64,000 nt of DNA, from NCBI RefSeq assembly GCF_026262505.1, contig NC_067207.1:9082082-9146081 (forward strand), read 5' to 3'. Position 1 is the stretch's first letter. Each line of letters opens with the position of its first letter. This document shows positions 1 to 9,116 of this stretch, one piece after another. Both the position numbers and the translations under genes were made by a program. The stretch comes from Trichomonas vaginalis G3. Lineage: Eukaryota > Parabasalia > Trichomonadida > Trichomonadidae. The notes below the pieces were generated by a model. That model made no database searches. It worked only from the letters and a program-made list of their open reading frames with translations, and was not told where the DNA came from.

Positions 1-2
1 GG

Positions 3-1001
3 TATCAAACACTATTTTACTTCATGACCTACTCAAAAGATGCCATGTTTTCGATTCCAATCGCGTTATTAGTGTTAGATATCACAACAAACAGAAGAAA
101 AGAGCATCCTTATCGATACTACTTGGCCGGACTGATGTCAGCGTTCGTTCCAAACCCCGCAGTTTCGATAACTCTTTTCATTATCAATTCAGCCTTTGCA
201 GATAACTTCAAGAAAGTAATGCCGTTCGCCGGCTTACTCGCCATCAAGTTGATTGGTGTTCCTATTAAGTCTTTCCCGATCTGGAGAGAGCAGCAAATGC
301 AAGGCCATTTTTGCTCTCAAATTACTTCACTTTTTGAGGACTATGGTTTACTTTCTATCGTCTTCATCTTCTCACTTTTACATTATACTAGCTTATCTTT
401 GATACATAGAGACTTTACATTTGCTGCTGCATGGGTTTATACCTTTTTCATAAGAGTTGGAAACGATGTGACGAATAATGTCTTGGCACAGCAAGCTTGT
501 ATACTTCCTTTGCTTTGTGGAATACTTTCTGACTGGTATCACTCTGTTACCAATTCTTATTACACATCAATTTTGAGAAAATCTTTATTCAAAATTTATA
601 TTGTTTCTTTCATCCTCGGTGGCATAATATGTGGTATCAGAATATCAAGTTGCCACATAGATGCCTATGATTTGTACTCCCTTGACGCTTCAAAATGGAT
701 TAGAACTCAATTATCCGCTCATGAACTTGTTTTAACAGAACCAAACATGTTTAACCCAGTATCATTGGCTGGAAGACAGATTATATGCGGAAATTATACC
801 AGTGTCTGGAAGAGAGGCGGAAATATCACAAATGTCGTTCCAATTTTGAGAGAAGCAGAATCTGGTGGTTGGATATCGCTCGCAGAGAAACTTAAAGTGC
901 ATTGGGTTGTTATTCCTTCAACAACAAAATATTCTACAGAAGGATTAGAAGTTTTCTCTGAAAATTCACATTGGAGACTGTTGTTGAACAAATACTCTTA
1001 A
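3..1001 (+). CDS. GT-C-like polytopic membrane protein, 3' part
   Basis: The frame is open from the window edge, so the 5' end lies outside; the first visible ATG (24) need not be the start. The product has several hydrophobic stretches (visible residues about 30-60, 105-122, 137-152, 185-205) followed by a soluble C-terminal domain of about 110 residues. That domain begins LDASKWIRTQ, has a SLAGRQIICGNY motif, and ends in a VHWVVIPS strand. This order (membrane core, then a W-I-R domain with an AGR-x(4)-G-Y loop) resembles the C-termini of GT-C-fold membrane glycosyltransferases using lipid-linked sugars. That assignment rests on pattern memory only, and the catalytic N-terminal loop is not in the window. 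It could be another polytopic membrane protein. It ends in TAA at 999-1001, convergent with the next gene. Confidence 0.55.
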   Translation, partial: YQTLFYFMTYSKDAMFSIPIALLVLDITTNRRKEHPYRYYLAGLMSAFVPNPAVSITLFIINSAFADNFKKVMPFAGLLAIKLIGVPIKSFPIWREQQMQGHFCSQITSLFEDYGLLSIVFIFSLLHYTSLSLIHRDFTFAAAWVYTFFIRVGNDVTNNVLAQQACILPLLCGILSDWYHSVTNSYYTSILRKSLFKIYIVSFILGGIICGIRISSCHIDAYDLYSLDASKWIRTQLSAHELVLTEPNMFNPVSLAGRQIICGNYTSVWKRGGNITNVVPILREAESGGWISLAEKLKVHWVVIPSTTKYSTEGLEVFSENSHWRLLLNKYS

Positions 1002-1299
1002 GCTTTTATAGCTTAATCATCCATTATTCTCTCGGATTTCAGATTATTTTTTTGATATTATTTTATATTCATTAATTTTTTATGTTAATATACTAAAATA
1101 TGAGGTTTATTAAAATATTATGAATTATAAGAACTATTTGGCTCCTCAAAATTTCATTAATAAAAATGAAAAAATAATCATTTCTAGCTAATCAAATTAT
1201 TTACACAATTCAAACTGTTTTAAAAACTCAAAATAATCAGAATTAAGGAATGAAAGAATATTAAATAAAATACCAAATTAAACGACTTTATTTATTTCT

Positions 1300-2902
1300 C
1301 TAAACTGCATAAGGGCTTGGTTGTGGAGCTGGATAAGATGCCTTATCTTGTTTTGTTTCACTCTTGACTAAACTATCATGAAGTTCACCAGCACCAGAAG
1401 ATTCCTTATTTAATTTCTTTTGCTTTAAGAATAAAATAACAATAACTGCAATAAGAGCAAAACAAATGATTGAAATAATAGCAGTTGAAACTGTCAATCC
1501 TTTCTTCTTTTGTTTCAATGAAGTTAACTCTTGGACGATCTTTTCATCATTTTCATCGTTATCATCATTATCATCATTATCATCATTATCATCATTATCA
1601 TCATCTGGTTTCTCATATCTTCCTGCATTCAACTGTTTTGATGATGCTGCATCATGAATGGAATAGGATGTTGAGTTAGAATCTTCACCTTGGATTATAA
1701 ATGGATTTGTGATATCCATTCTATCTTTTGTAACATGCTTCACAGATTTATTTCCATTTGTTGAATCAATAATAGTATAAAATGGGGCAGATATCGTTGG
1801 ATCATAAATTTCACTTCCATCAAATCTATATGATTTACCAGCAGTTCCATCCCATTTGACTTGGAATGTACCAGTGTGAAATGCAGAAACAAGGACATTC
1901 TTGTGGCCTGCATTAGACTCAAAAGCACTATTTTGACAACCAACGGCAGTAACAATATCATTAACACCTGTTAAATCGAGTTTGAAGATTATAAAACTTG
2001 CTTCTGTTTGAGGTTTATATGTATATAACTGTAGTGTTCCTGATATGTTGTAATAAACAGTAACAATTTTTGTAGTTCCAAGGATCTCCAATAATGAATT
2101 TCCGCTTGTTGCATATCCGTAAAGATCTTTAGATTTAGTGAATACAACATATGACTTCTGCGGAATTACATATGAAACTGGTTTATTTGTTACATTAACT
2201 GTATATGTTCCAGGCAGTTTTCTAATAGCTCCTGGCATATCAATTTGTATTGGATTTTCGGTAATATAATGACTTCCTGATTTGTAATATCCTGAAACAT
2301 AATCAAGTAATTCAGAAGCAGCATTTGTAATATTAATAATCAAATTTCTCTCTGATGAATGAACACCTGGTCTATATCCGATGCATACTGATCTAACATT
2401 CTTCATATCTACTTTTGCAGAATTATTTGATTTACTGTATTCAAATGTGTATTCACTTACACGGAGAACTGATGGTGTTTCTGTACTAATCTTGAGGTCC
2501 ATATCTTCTGAGGAAACGAATGCTGCGCAATAGAACTTCGAGTATAATTTTTCATTATCTGCTGCATCATAAAAATAATTCATATCATTTGATGGATTAA
2601 TAATGAACTCTAGAGCTTCACAGTTCTCATTAAATTTAAGAATAAAGAATTGAAGTTGAATTTCGGTTTCACTCTCTAAGTAAAGAATGATTTCGTTAGG
2701 TATTCTATATACACTTGATTTGTTCTCTGTTAATGAATAAGCTACTAACGGGATTGGAAAAAACAATGTAATAATATTCTGTTTGAGAATTTGGCAAATT
2801 GAGGGTAATTGCTGTACCATACTTTGAGACATATGCTGAATAGTTTCCAAGTTCAGTGATGAGGGTTTCACTCAATGCAAGACAGGCCAAAAAGGAAATC
2901 AT
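1300..2902 (-). CDS. Type I surface membrane protein, frameshifted near its N-terminus
   Basis: This is a secreted ectodomain of about 450 residues, an Asp/Asn-rich stalk (DDN repeats), one transmembrane helix (starting STAIISIICFALIAVIVILF) and a cytoplasmic tail of about 40 residues. The long frame alone would have to start at a GTG (2871). The true N-terminus is in another frame: ATG at 2902 gives MISFLACLALSETLITELG, which aligns with MFALFANHALCDKLITQVG of the paralogue at 4810-6423. That frame stops at 2705, and homology continues in the long frame, so a one-base shift lies at about 2715-2735. The two genes also share AAFVSS/SAFVSF, STETPSVL, VCIGYRPG/VCIGFRPQ, a SGxSLLEILGxTxIVxVYxNxSG block and NVLVSA(F/Y). 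The ligand is unknown. I found no domain I can name. No initiator is visible upstream of 2902, consistent with decay, but a sequencing error is possible. Confidence 0.7.
1556..1606. repeat. 9-bp microsatellite encoding the DDN stalk
   Basis: About five copies of a TCATCATTA-type unit lie on the plus strand. Read on the minus strand they encode alternating Asp-Asp-Asn in the juxtamembrane stalk of the surface protein. The period is a multiple of three, so copy changes alter stalk length without shifting the frame. Confidence 0.8.
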
Positions 2903-4809
2903 GAAATTAAATTCAAAGGGGTTTCAAAATTCAGAACACCAACCATGGTTCAACTCGGATCACAATTAAGTTAATCAGATACATCTATACCATTCATTGA
3001 AAAGAGAATTAACGATATCCTCACGATTTTTTTTTCTGGAGTTAGACAACGATACCGCCGATACCTGATATCTTCCCATGTTAAATATGAATAGGGTGAA
3101 TATTATTTTATTCAATGTTTTCTTTACATTTGTCATATTGTCGTTATCGGGACGATACAAATTGTCACCGGCTATCAAAAAAAGAATAATTCAATGTCTG
3201 ACCTATCAGTGTTGCATTATGTATTAATTAATAAGGTGATAAACACCGGGAATAATATTTCAATTATGCACCGCATATGATCCTTTGTGTGATAAAGATT
3301 TTTTCAAATAATTTATAAAATTATTTGATTGAATTGAAATGTCTATGCAATTTTAGGATTTTATTATTTATGCAGGATAGAGTTGATATAACAATATTAA
3401 TATTCATTAATACATGTTCAAAATTAATTTCTAATTTTCTAAAGAAAATAAAATGCATGATTTTCAACACCAAGTATAAAATCATGAATTTCAAAGCAAA
3501 AAACATGATTGACGTTTGATAAAGAATTTAAAAATATTAATATTTATTATCTAAAGCCTAGTATATAAAAGTAAGCCTACTTTACGTTATTTTGGCTCAA
3601 AATTGGTATTTGACATTTATTTTTTCAATTATTCATAAATTACAAGATTTAATACATCACTAAGTTTTGATAGTAAACTTCAGCCTAAAATATTTTTTGA
3701 TGTCTAAATTGCTTTAGAAGTGATTTAAATAATAGTGAACAAGATCTATTTCAAAAATGATGCATCAATACTTAATTTTGTAATTGCTGCAGCTATAACA
3801 ACCATTAATTCTTCATCATTTTATAATGGTAAGTTTCTCAAGTTTGTAATTCATTAAAAAAAGTTATCTTTGTTAAACTTTTCGAATGCCGTCTTAGGTG
3901 AGAGTTCTCTCATTGGATGTACTTTTTTCTATTATTTATTTATTGAGTAATGATAGTTTATGTATCGAAAAGAATTGATTCCAATTCTGTATAAATCTTA
4001 TTGAGGTTAATCTTACGAAAATAGGTGAAATAATTGATGCTTTTGCATTTGTAATTATCGCTCTATCTAATTCTAAAAAATTAATAGTAAAAAAAAAATC
4101 CATTATTTTTAGGGCATTAATTGGAACATTATATGGATTTTGTTGAGGCTTGCTTGAATCAGATTTGAATTGTGGGCCAAAATATACATAATGAACACAC
4201 ATTTCATTATCATTTTATTTGAGAATGAGTGAACTTGCTTGCTTCACATCTAATTAATTCTTCACTCACATCCATGAGCTCAAGCTTTCTTGTTTCATTA
4301 TGCCATCATTTGCAATAAGTAACATCTTGAGCTATAAGCAAAGCAAGAATGGGGAAGCATTGGATTCCAATAACTGATGAAAAAATTGATTGTAAAACTA
4401 ATCTATCTCGACTCGAACGGAAGAATAAAATTTGAGGTTTCAAAATTTACATTTTTCTCAAGATAGATTAGCTTTCACTGGAAATAAATATAATAATATA
4501 TTTGAGTCTATATGGGTGCGGATTTCTATAAGAAATTTTCTATAAATCCTTTTTAGATGATTAGATAAAAGCACTTAATCAAATTTGAGAAGATTTAAAC
4601 ATCCAACCTTAATAGGCATAGATGCCTTCAATGTTAGTAAGCATTTCTCGATAATTTGAAGAAGATTGTTCAAATGTGCTTCTATCAATATATGTAATAA
4701 CATAACCTAGGCTATCATAAAAATTAATTAAATTATTAAATTTTTTTATTAGAAAAAATGAGAAAATGATTATTTCTTTTCAGATCCATTGTGAATTTAA
4801 TCAAACTGT
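2903..4809. other. Intergenic, 1.9 kb, AT-rich
   Basis: No convincing gene. Short minus-strand open stretches at 3936-4202 and about 4203-4330 (for example one reading ELMDVSEELIRCEASK) look slightly protein-like but are interrupted by several stops and start without a usable context. They may be gene relics. Nothing else was recognised. Confidence 0.5.
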
Positions 4810-5106
4810 TTAAATAGAATTCATTTGAGAATCAGTGAATTTATATTCAGTGTTGCTTAATAGTTCATCTGCGTTGTTATCATTTCTTGTCTTTCTGACA
4901 CAAGCAATTGCAATGAATGTAAAAATGCATACAACACAAAATCCAGCAACACCTGCAATAATATATGCCAACTTTGATGAAAGTGCTTTAATATTTACAT
5001 CACCATTGCTTTCATAATCATCATTTTCCGTTACTGTATCCTTTGAATCATTATTTGTATCTTTAGAATCATAATTTGTATTCTTAGAATCATTATTTGC
5101 GCTCTT
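4810..5106 (-). other. In-frame continuation with transmembrane helix, after the stop of the second surface paralogue
   Basis: Directly after the TGA at 5107-5109 the same frame stays open for 98 codons to a TAA at 4810-4812. It encodes three near-copies of NDSK(D/N)TN, then a hydrophobic helix (starting LAYIIAGVAGFCVVCIFTFI) and a short tail starting with a Cys-Val-Arg-Lys cluster. This matches the stalk, membrane helix and tail of the paralogue at 1300-2902, so it is the lost 3' exon-equivalent of the same gene, not a separate gene. With the stop read normally the product would be secreted rather than anchored. Confidence 0.75.
5036..5100. repeat. Three 21-bp repeats encoding an Asn/Asp/Ser/Lys stalk
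   Basis: Three imperfect 21-bp units on the minus strand encode NDSK(D/N)TN heptapeptides just before the membrane helix. They occupy the place that the DDN repeats hold in the neighbouring paralogue, so both stalks seem to grow by short in-frame repeats. Confidence 0.7.
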
Positions 5107-6423
5107 TCAATTGCCCGAATTCAATCTTTTTGAAGGACACGAATCATTAATTGAATATGCTTTATAGTACGAATTCTTTCCTTCAATTAAATAATTTTGC
5201 CAACCCTCGAAATTTCCTGAGAATTTGAGCTTTATCCATTCAGATTTTTTGCTATTTTCAGCCTGACTAACTATTGAGTAAAATGAATATCCGACTAAAG
5301 ATTCATTAATAGCTTGTCCGGAATAATTATACGATTCTACAAATTTATCACTGGAACTTGAAATTGTAATCATTCCATCATAATATGCAGATACAAGGAC
5401 ATTTCTTTCACCTTTAGTTGATTCAAATTTGAGATTTTCATTATTACAATTTGTAATAACATTACTAATATCTGTTAAATCAAGATCATAAACAACAAAA
5501 TGTAATGGAGCACATGATTGGTATGAATAAAAACTCATAACACCTGATGTGTTGAAATAAACTGATACAATATTAGTATTACCAAGTATCTCTAACAATG
5601 ATAGTCCACTTCTTACGTACCCGAAACAATCATCGAAAAGAGTGAAAACTACATATGAGTGCTCCTTTATGTGATAATCAGGAGAATTTACACCGGCATC
5701 AGGATAATATACTCCTGGCTTGAGGTTAATATCTTTCGGAACATTGAAATCTGAAGCCGATTCAGCAAAGATTTTCTTCTTAAAGTAGTTGAAATATGAG
5801 GTAAATGTAAATACTTCTTCTTCGAAATGAATAAATGATCTTGTAATCTCGATAACAACATTTTGGTCAGGTTCAAAACTCTGTGGTCTAAATCCAATGC
5901 ATACTGAATAAACGTTTTCAAAATTGTATTCTTTGTTAGTTCGAAATTTAAATTCATTGATTGAATAGTTGTCAACAAAAAGTACTGAAGGTGTTTCTGT
6001 AGAGATATGAATATCTATTGGGTAAAATGAAACAAATGCGGAGCAATATGTTCCATTGTGTGGCATTGTTCTATCTGTTGCATTATAAATAAATTTTTGT
6101 CCCATACGTGAGTTAAGGAGAAACTCGACCGATAAGCATGTTCGTGGATATCTAACAATAAAATATTTAAGGTAATGCCAGTCTTCGGTATGAATGGTAA
6201 CATAAGATTTTGGTTTTATTTCGAAGATTGGGTCAAGTTGATGATGCTGATTAACTCTGAGGCCACTTGGTGGATTTACTAAAATCATATAATATGACAT
6301 CATTGGATTGTCTTCCAAGTCAAATTTTATATCTAGATCAACATTACATATCCTCTGGGCATATGCGCCAACTTGAGTGATCAGTTTATCACACAAGGCA
6401 TGATTTGCAAATAGAGCAAACAT
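5107..6423 (-). CDS. Surface-protein ectodomain, paralogue of 1300-2902, ending at an early TGA
   Basis: The open frame reaches back to a TTG at 6468, but I place the start at ATG 6423. It gives a signal peptide (MFALFANHALC) matching the paralogue, and a perfect initiator lies 20 nt upstream. The product is 438 residues: signal peptide, then an extracellular domain sharing CSAFVSF, STETPSVLFV, VCIGFRPQ, GLSLLEILGNT and NVLVSAY with the paralogue. It stops at LNSGN, exactly where the paralogue enters its stalk. The frame continues beyond the stop through a stalk and membrane helix (4810-5106). The protein is therefore either secreted, a pseudogene product, or the site of a sequencing error. 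About 2 kb separates the two genes, so they look like an old tandem duplication. Function unknown; a surface role is inferred from topology. Confidence 0.7.
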   Translation of the reverse strand: MFALFANHALCDKLITQVGAYAQRICNVDLDIKFDLEDNPMMSYYMILVNPPSGLRVNQHHQLDPIFEIKPKSYVTIHTEDWHYLKYFIVRYPRTCLSVEFLLNSRMGQKFIYNATDRTMPHNGTYCSAFVSFYPIDIHISTETPSVLFVDNYSINEFKFRTNKEYNFENVYSVCIGFRPQSFEPDQNVVIEITRSFIHFEEEVFTFTSYFNYFKKKIFAESASDFNVPKDINLKPGVYYPDAGVNSPDYHIKEHSYVVFTLFDDCFGYVRSGLSLLEILGNTNIVSVYFNTSGVMSFYSYQSCAPLHFVVYDLDLTDISNVITNCNNENLKFESTKGERNVLVSAYYDGMITISSSSDKFVESYNYSGQAINESLVGYSFYSIVSQAENSKKSEWIKLKFSGNFEGWQNYLIEGKNSYYKAYSINDSCPSKRLNSGN

Positions 6424-6437
6424 AAAAAATGATTCAA

Positions 6438-6445
6438 AGAAATGA
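6438..6445 (-). promoter_or_regulatory. Initiator TCATTTCT of the second surface gene
   Basis: A perfect TCAYTWYT-type initiator with its A+1 at 6443, 20 nt before ATG 6423. It supports the ATG over the upstream TTG. A weaker TCATTTTTT abuts the ATG. Confidence 0.5.
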
Positions 6446-8129
6446 AAAATTGAATGAGAACTATTCAAAAAATTATTTTGGGCTTAAAATAATAGAATTT
6501 AAATCCACTACCACTTTCTAATACTTTTGATTTGACTACTTTACTGACTAATTTTCAAAATTTGAAAAGAAAAAATTAAGAATGATCTGTTTTTTCTTTA
6601 TTAATATCAAAAATATGTACTATGATTTAATCCAAATATAATTATATTTAGTAAATATCAAATTTGTGCGATCCTGATTTTGGCGATTCGAATTCTGATA
6701 CCTTTTGAAATAAGCAATGCATTCCAGGTGAAATATATCTATATCTATTATATTTGAAAGCATTTACTATTGAATGCAATTATTCTCTCATTTCAAATTT
6801 GGGCAAAATAAAAGGGATCTGTATTTTCTTAGATGATATCATATTTAATGATAGTCATATAAAAGCAATATAAATGGAGGAATCAAAGATTAAATTCATC
6901 ATAAAGCAAAGAATTTGTTCGCATTTGACAAAGTTTGAGAGAAAAGTTCAAATCTGACAAAATCAAGATTGAGATACTTCCGGTGAGATTTCACCATAAT
7001 TTATTATTAATAATAAATATATTGCTTATACCTAAAAATAATTTATTGTTTTAATCTAATTTTAAAGAAATAATTTTTTTGATAATTTTCAAAATAATAT
7101 CAAAATATTTCTACATCCACATGCATAAATACTAACTTTTCATAGTCAAGTAGATGAGAAATTTGAGAGATTTATTTATTATTTGCACATGAATGCTATG
7201 TAATTTCCCATCTATTTTGTCATTGGACAAAAAAGTGACATCAAATCAAACTTGTTTGTTGTCATTCCATATAAATGTAGTAACTCGGTTTTATGAAATT
7301 ATATAACTATATTCTCTCATATGTACTGATGATATTTTAATATGTATCTTTGTTTAAATTAAAACTTTGATATTAAATTAGCCATAATGATGGCTGATGT
7401 AGTATTATTTTTTGTTTTCTTTGATGTACTATAATAATGCATTATGAGTAAATGCCAGTTATAGCTTATATGGAGATTTTTGCCCAAATCTCGTCGAAAA
7501 TTATTAATTTTTGTCATGATCATTAGTTATGCTTTTTGCTGACTTATTTTGGAATTTTGCCTAATGGTAAGAACAGAATAGCTTTGGATTGTCGATAATC
7601 AATAATAATTTTTTTCGCTTTGTTTTGTTTATCTAATTTACAACTGTGAATTCAGGAGCTATTACAGTTTTATGAATAATGAATATAGTGAGAAGACTAA
7701 AAGTCGTGAAATTTTGTTGGATTTCATAAAAATCCTATAAACAATGATATTGGAGCCGCATTTTTAGATGGGATGATATATTTATAGAATTTGTACTTAG
7801 AATATACAAATCAATATGGAATTTATAGGATTTTTATGAAATGTTCGAAATTGAAATAAATTTATTTATTAATTGTATGTTATTCATTGATAATTAATGA
7901 TGCTGATTTATTTAAAAAATATTGAGTGAGTTCTATCAAAAATCTCTCACAATTATTTTTGAGAAAATCGAACGGTTATAAATTTTTAAAAATTTCAATA
8001 AAATGATGCACCAAATATTATTTACATCAATATATTTCAAATATCTGTTTTTTACTCAGAATTAATGACCTAATTACCTCTCAATTATTAATGGTCAACT
8101 CTCTCAAATTTTCAGAGTTCGGTAGGTCA
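6446..8129. other. Intergenic, 1.7 kb
   Basis: AT-rich, with no open frame of note. Its only clear structure is the perfect inverted repeat at 7721-7842, listed separately. Confidence 0.6.
7721..7842. repeat. Perfect 21-bp inverted repeat, 80-bp spacer
   Basis: The arms at 7721-7741 and 7822-7842 are exact reverse complements (core TCATAAAAATCCTATAAA). The whole is 122 bp and could form a long cruciform or be a very small MITE. I see no convincing target-site duplication: the flanks are GTTGG and GTTCG. Confidence 0.8.
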
Positions 8130-8137
8130 TCATTTTT
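8130..8137 (+). promoter_or_regulatory. Initiator TCATTTTT of the C2-like gene
   Basis: A perfect TCAYTWYT match, A+1 at 8132, 13 nt before ATG 8145. It selects that ATG over the upstream ATG at 8091, whose only nearby TCA is followed by A. Confidence 0.6.
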
Positions 8138-8144
8138 CAACAAG

Positions 8145-8630
8145 ATGTCCAGCAACTTCGAGTACATGCCATTAATGAACGGCAACCGTGCTTATATCCG
8201 TGTAGATGGTGTCAACACTGGTAGTTTCAAGACAAATGGAAAGACAACATTAGTTGCCAGAGTTGGTCCAAGAAATAACTTCATGAATCATACAGCCGAG
8301 TTCACAGAAAAAGGTTTCCCAAGCAAGACATGGGAATTCAAGTACAACAATCCATCAAAGGCCTCATTTGTTCTTCTTATCTCTAAGAAGCACATTTTCG
8401 GAGGTGACGAAGAAATTGGTGAAGTTGAATTAAAACTTTCCGCCTTCGAACCAAATACAGTTGTTTCTCAGGAATTCAAGTTATTGAGCCCACGCAATCA
8501 GCCACTTCCAGCTTCTGTCAGAATCTCTGTCCACTTATCAGAAGATGGCAGCTGCGCATTCTGCGCTCCATTCGGTGGAAAGCTTATTGCTAATGCCGAA
8601 ATCCCACACAAGAAGACTTATTTCAACTAA
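8145..8630 (+). CDS. Small C2-like beta-sandwich protein
   Basis: 161 residues from the ATG chosen by the initiator; the frame is open back to an ATG at 8091. The order of strands is C2-like: an N-terminal strand RAYIRVDGV, a TLVARVG strand, TWEFKYN, and a late loop/strand GDEEIGEVELKLSAF that resembles the C2 G-E-x-x-I/L-x-L signature. The Asp cluster needed for calcium binding is not obvious, so a Ca-independent lipid- or protein-binding domain is more likely. The C-terminus holds CAFCAPFGG, close to a small hydrophobic Gly-rich patch. No signal peptide or membrane helix. The C2 assignment is a fold-level guess. The gene stands alone, with wide AT-rich spacers on both sides. Confidence 0.6.
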   Translation: MSSNFEYMPLMNGNRAYIRVDGVNTGSFKTNGKTTLVARVGPRNNFMNHTAEFTEKGFPSKTWEFKYNNPSKASFVLLISKKHIFGGDEEIGEVELKLSAFEPNTVVSQEFKLLSPRNQPLPASVRISVHLSEDGSCAFCAPFGGKLIANAEIPHKKTYFN

Positions 8631-9116
8631 GAATTCAACAGATTAACATAATTATACCTTTTATATATTTATATTATATTAAATCTTTTCTATCCCTTCT
8701 ATCCTTAAATTCAAAGCTTTTTTCAAAAATTTTCCATAAATTAAAGATAAATTGTATATCTGGATAACATTTTAATTATTTTTATTCCGATATAGGTCGA
8801 ATTATCTGCTTTTAACCACAATCTGATGCTAATAAAAAATCATGAATAAAGATTTTCAATTAAAATATAACAGTTTTTCATTAATAGATTTCCACACTAT
8901 TACTAAGAGCAAATATAAATGGGATCACCGATATTTTATATATATTCATGATTTGTCATCAAAAATCTGGTAAATTGATGAAGATATACATATTAATTTA
9001 CAAAATATCTGCACGAATGTATGATGAATTCCATTATTTCAGCAAAAGAATATTTAAAAAAATGAATTTTATCAAACTTTGCAAATTAAAAATATAAGTT
9101 AAAATAAAATAATTTT
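8631..9116. other. Intergenic, convergent gene ends
   Basis: Two genes end here facing each other. AT-rich; TAAA-type motifs sit near both stops, as is usual for trichomonad 3' ends. Nothing else seen. Confidence 0.6.

Noticed and set aside
2869-2871. GTG start for the first surface protein
   Set aside because: Eukaryotic start codons are ATG and the paralogue supports a signal peptide in the other frame.
3936-4202. 88-codon minus-strand frame
   Set aside because: AT-rich, low complexity and no supporting start or homology.
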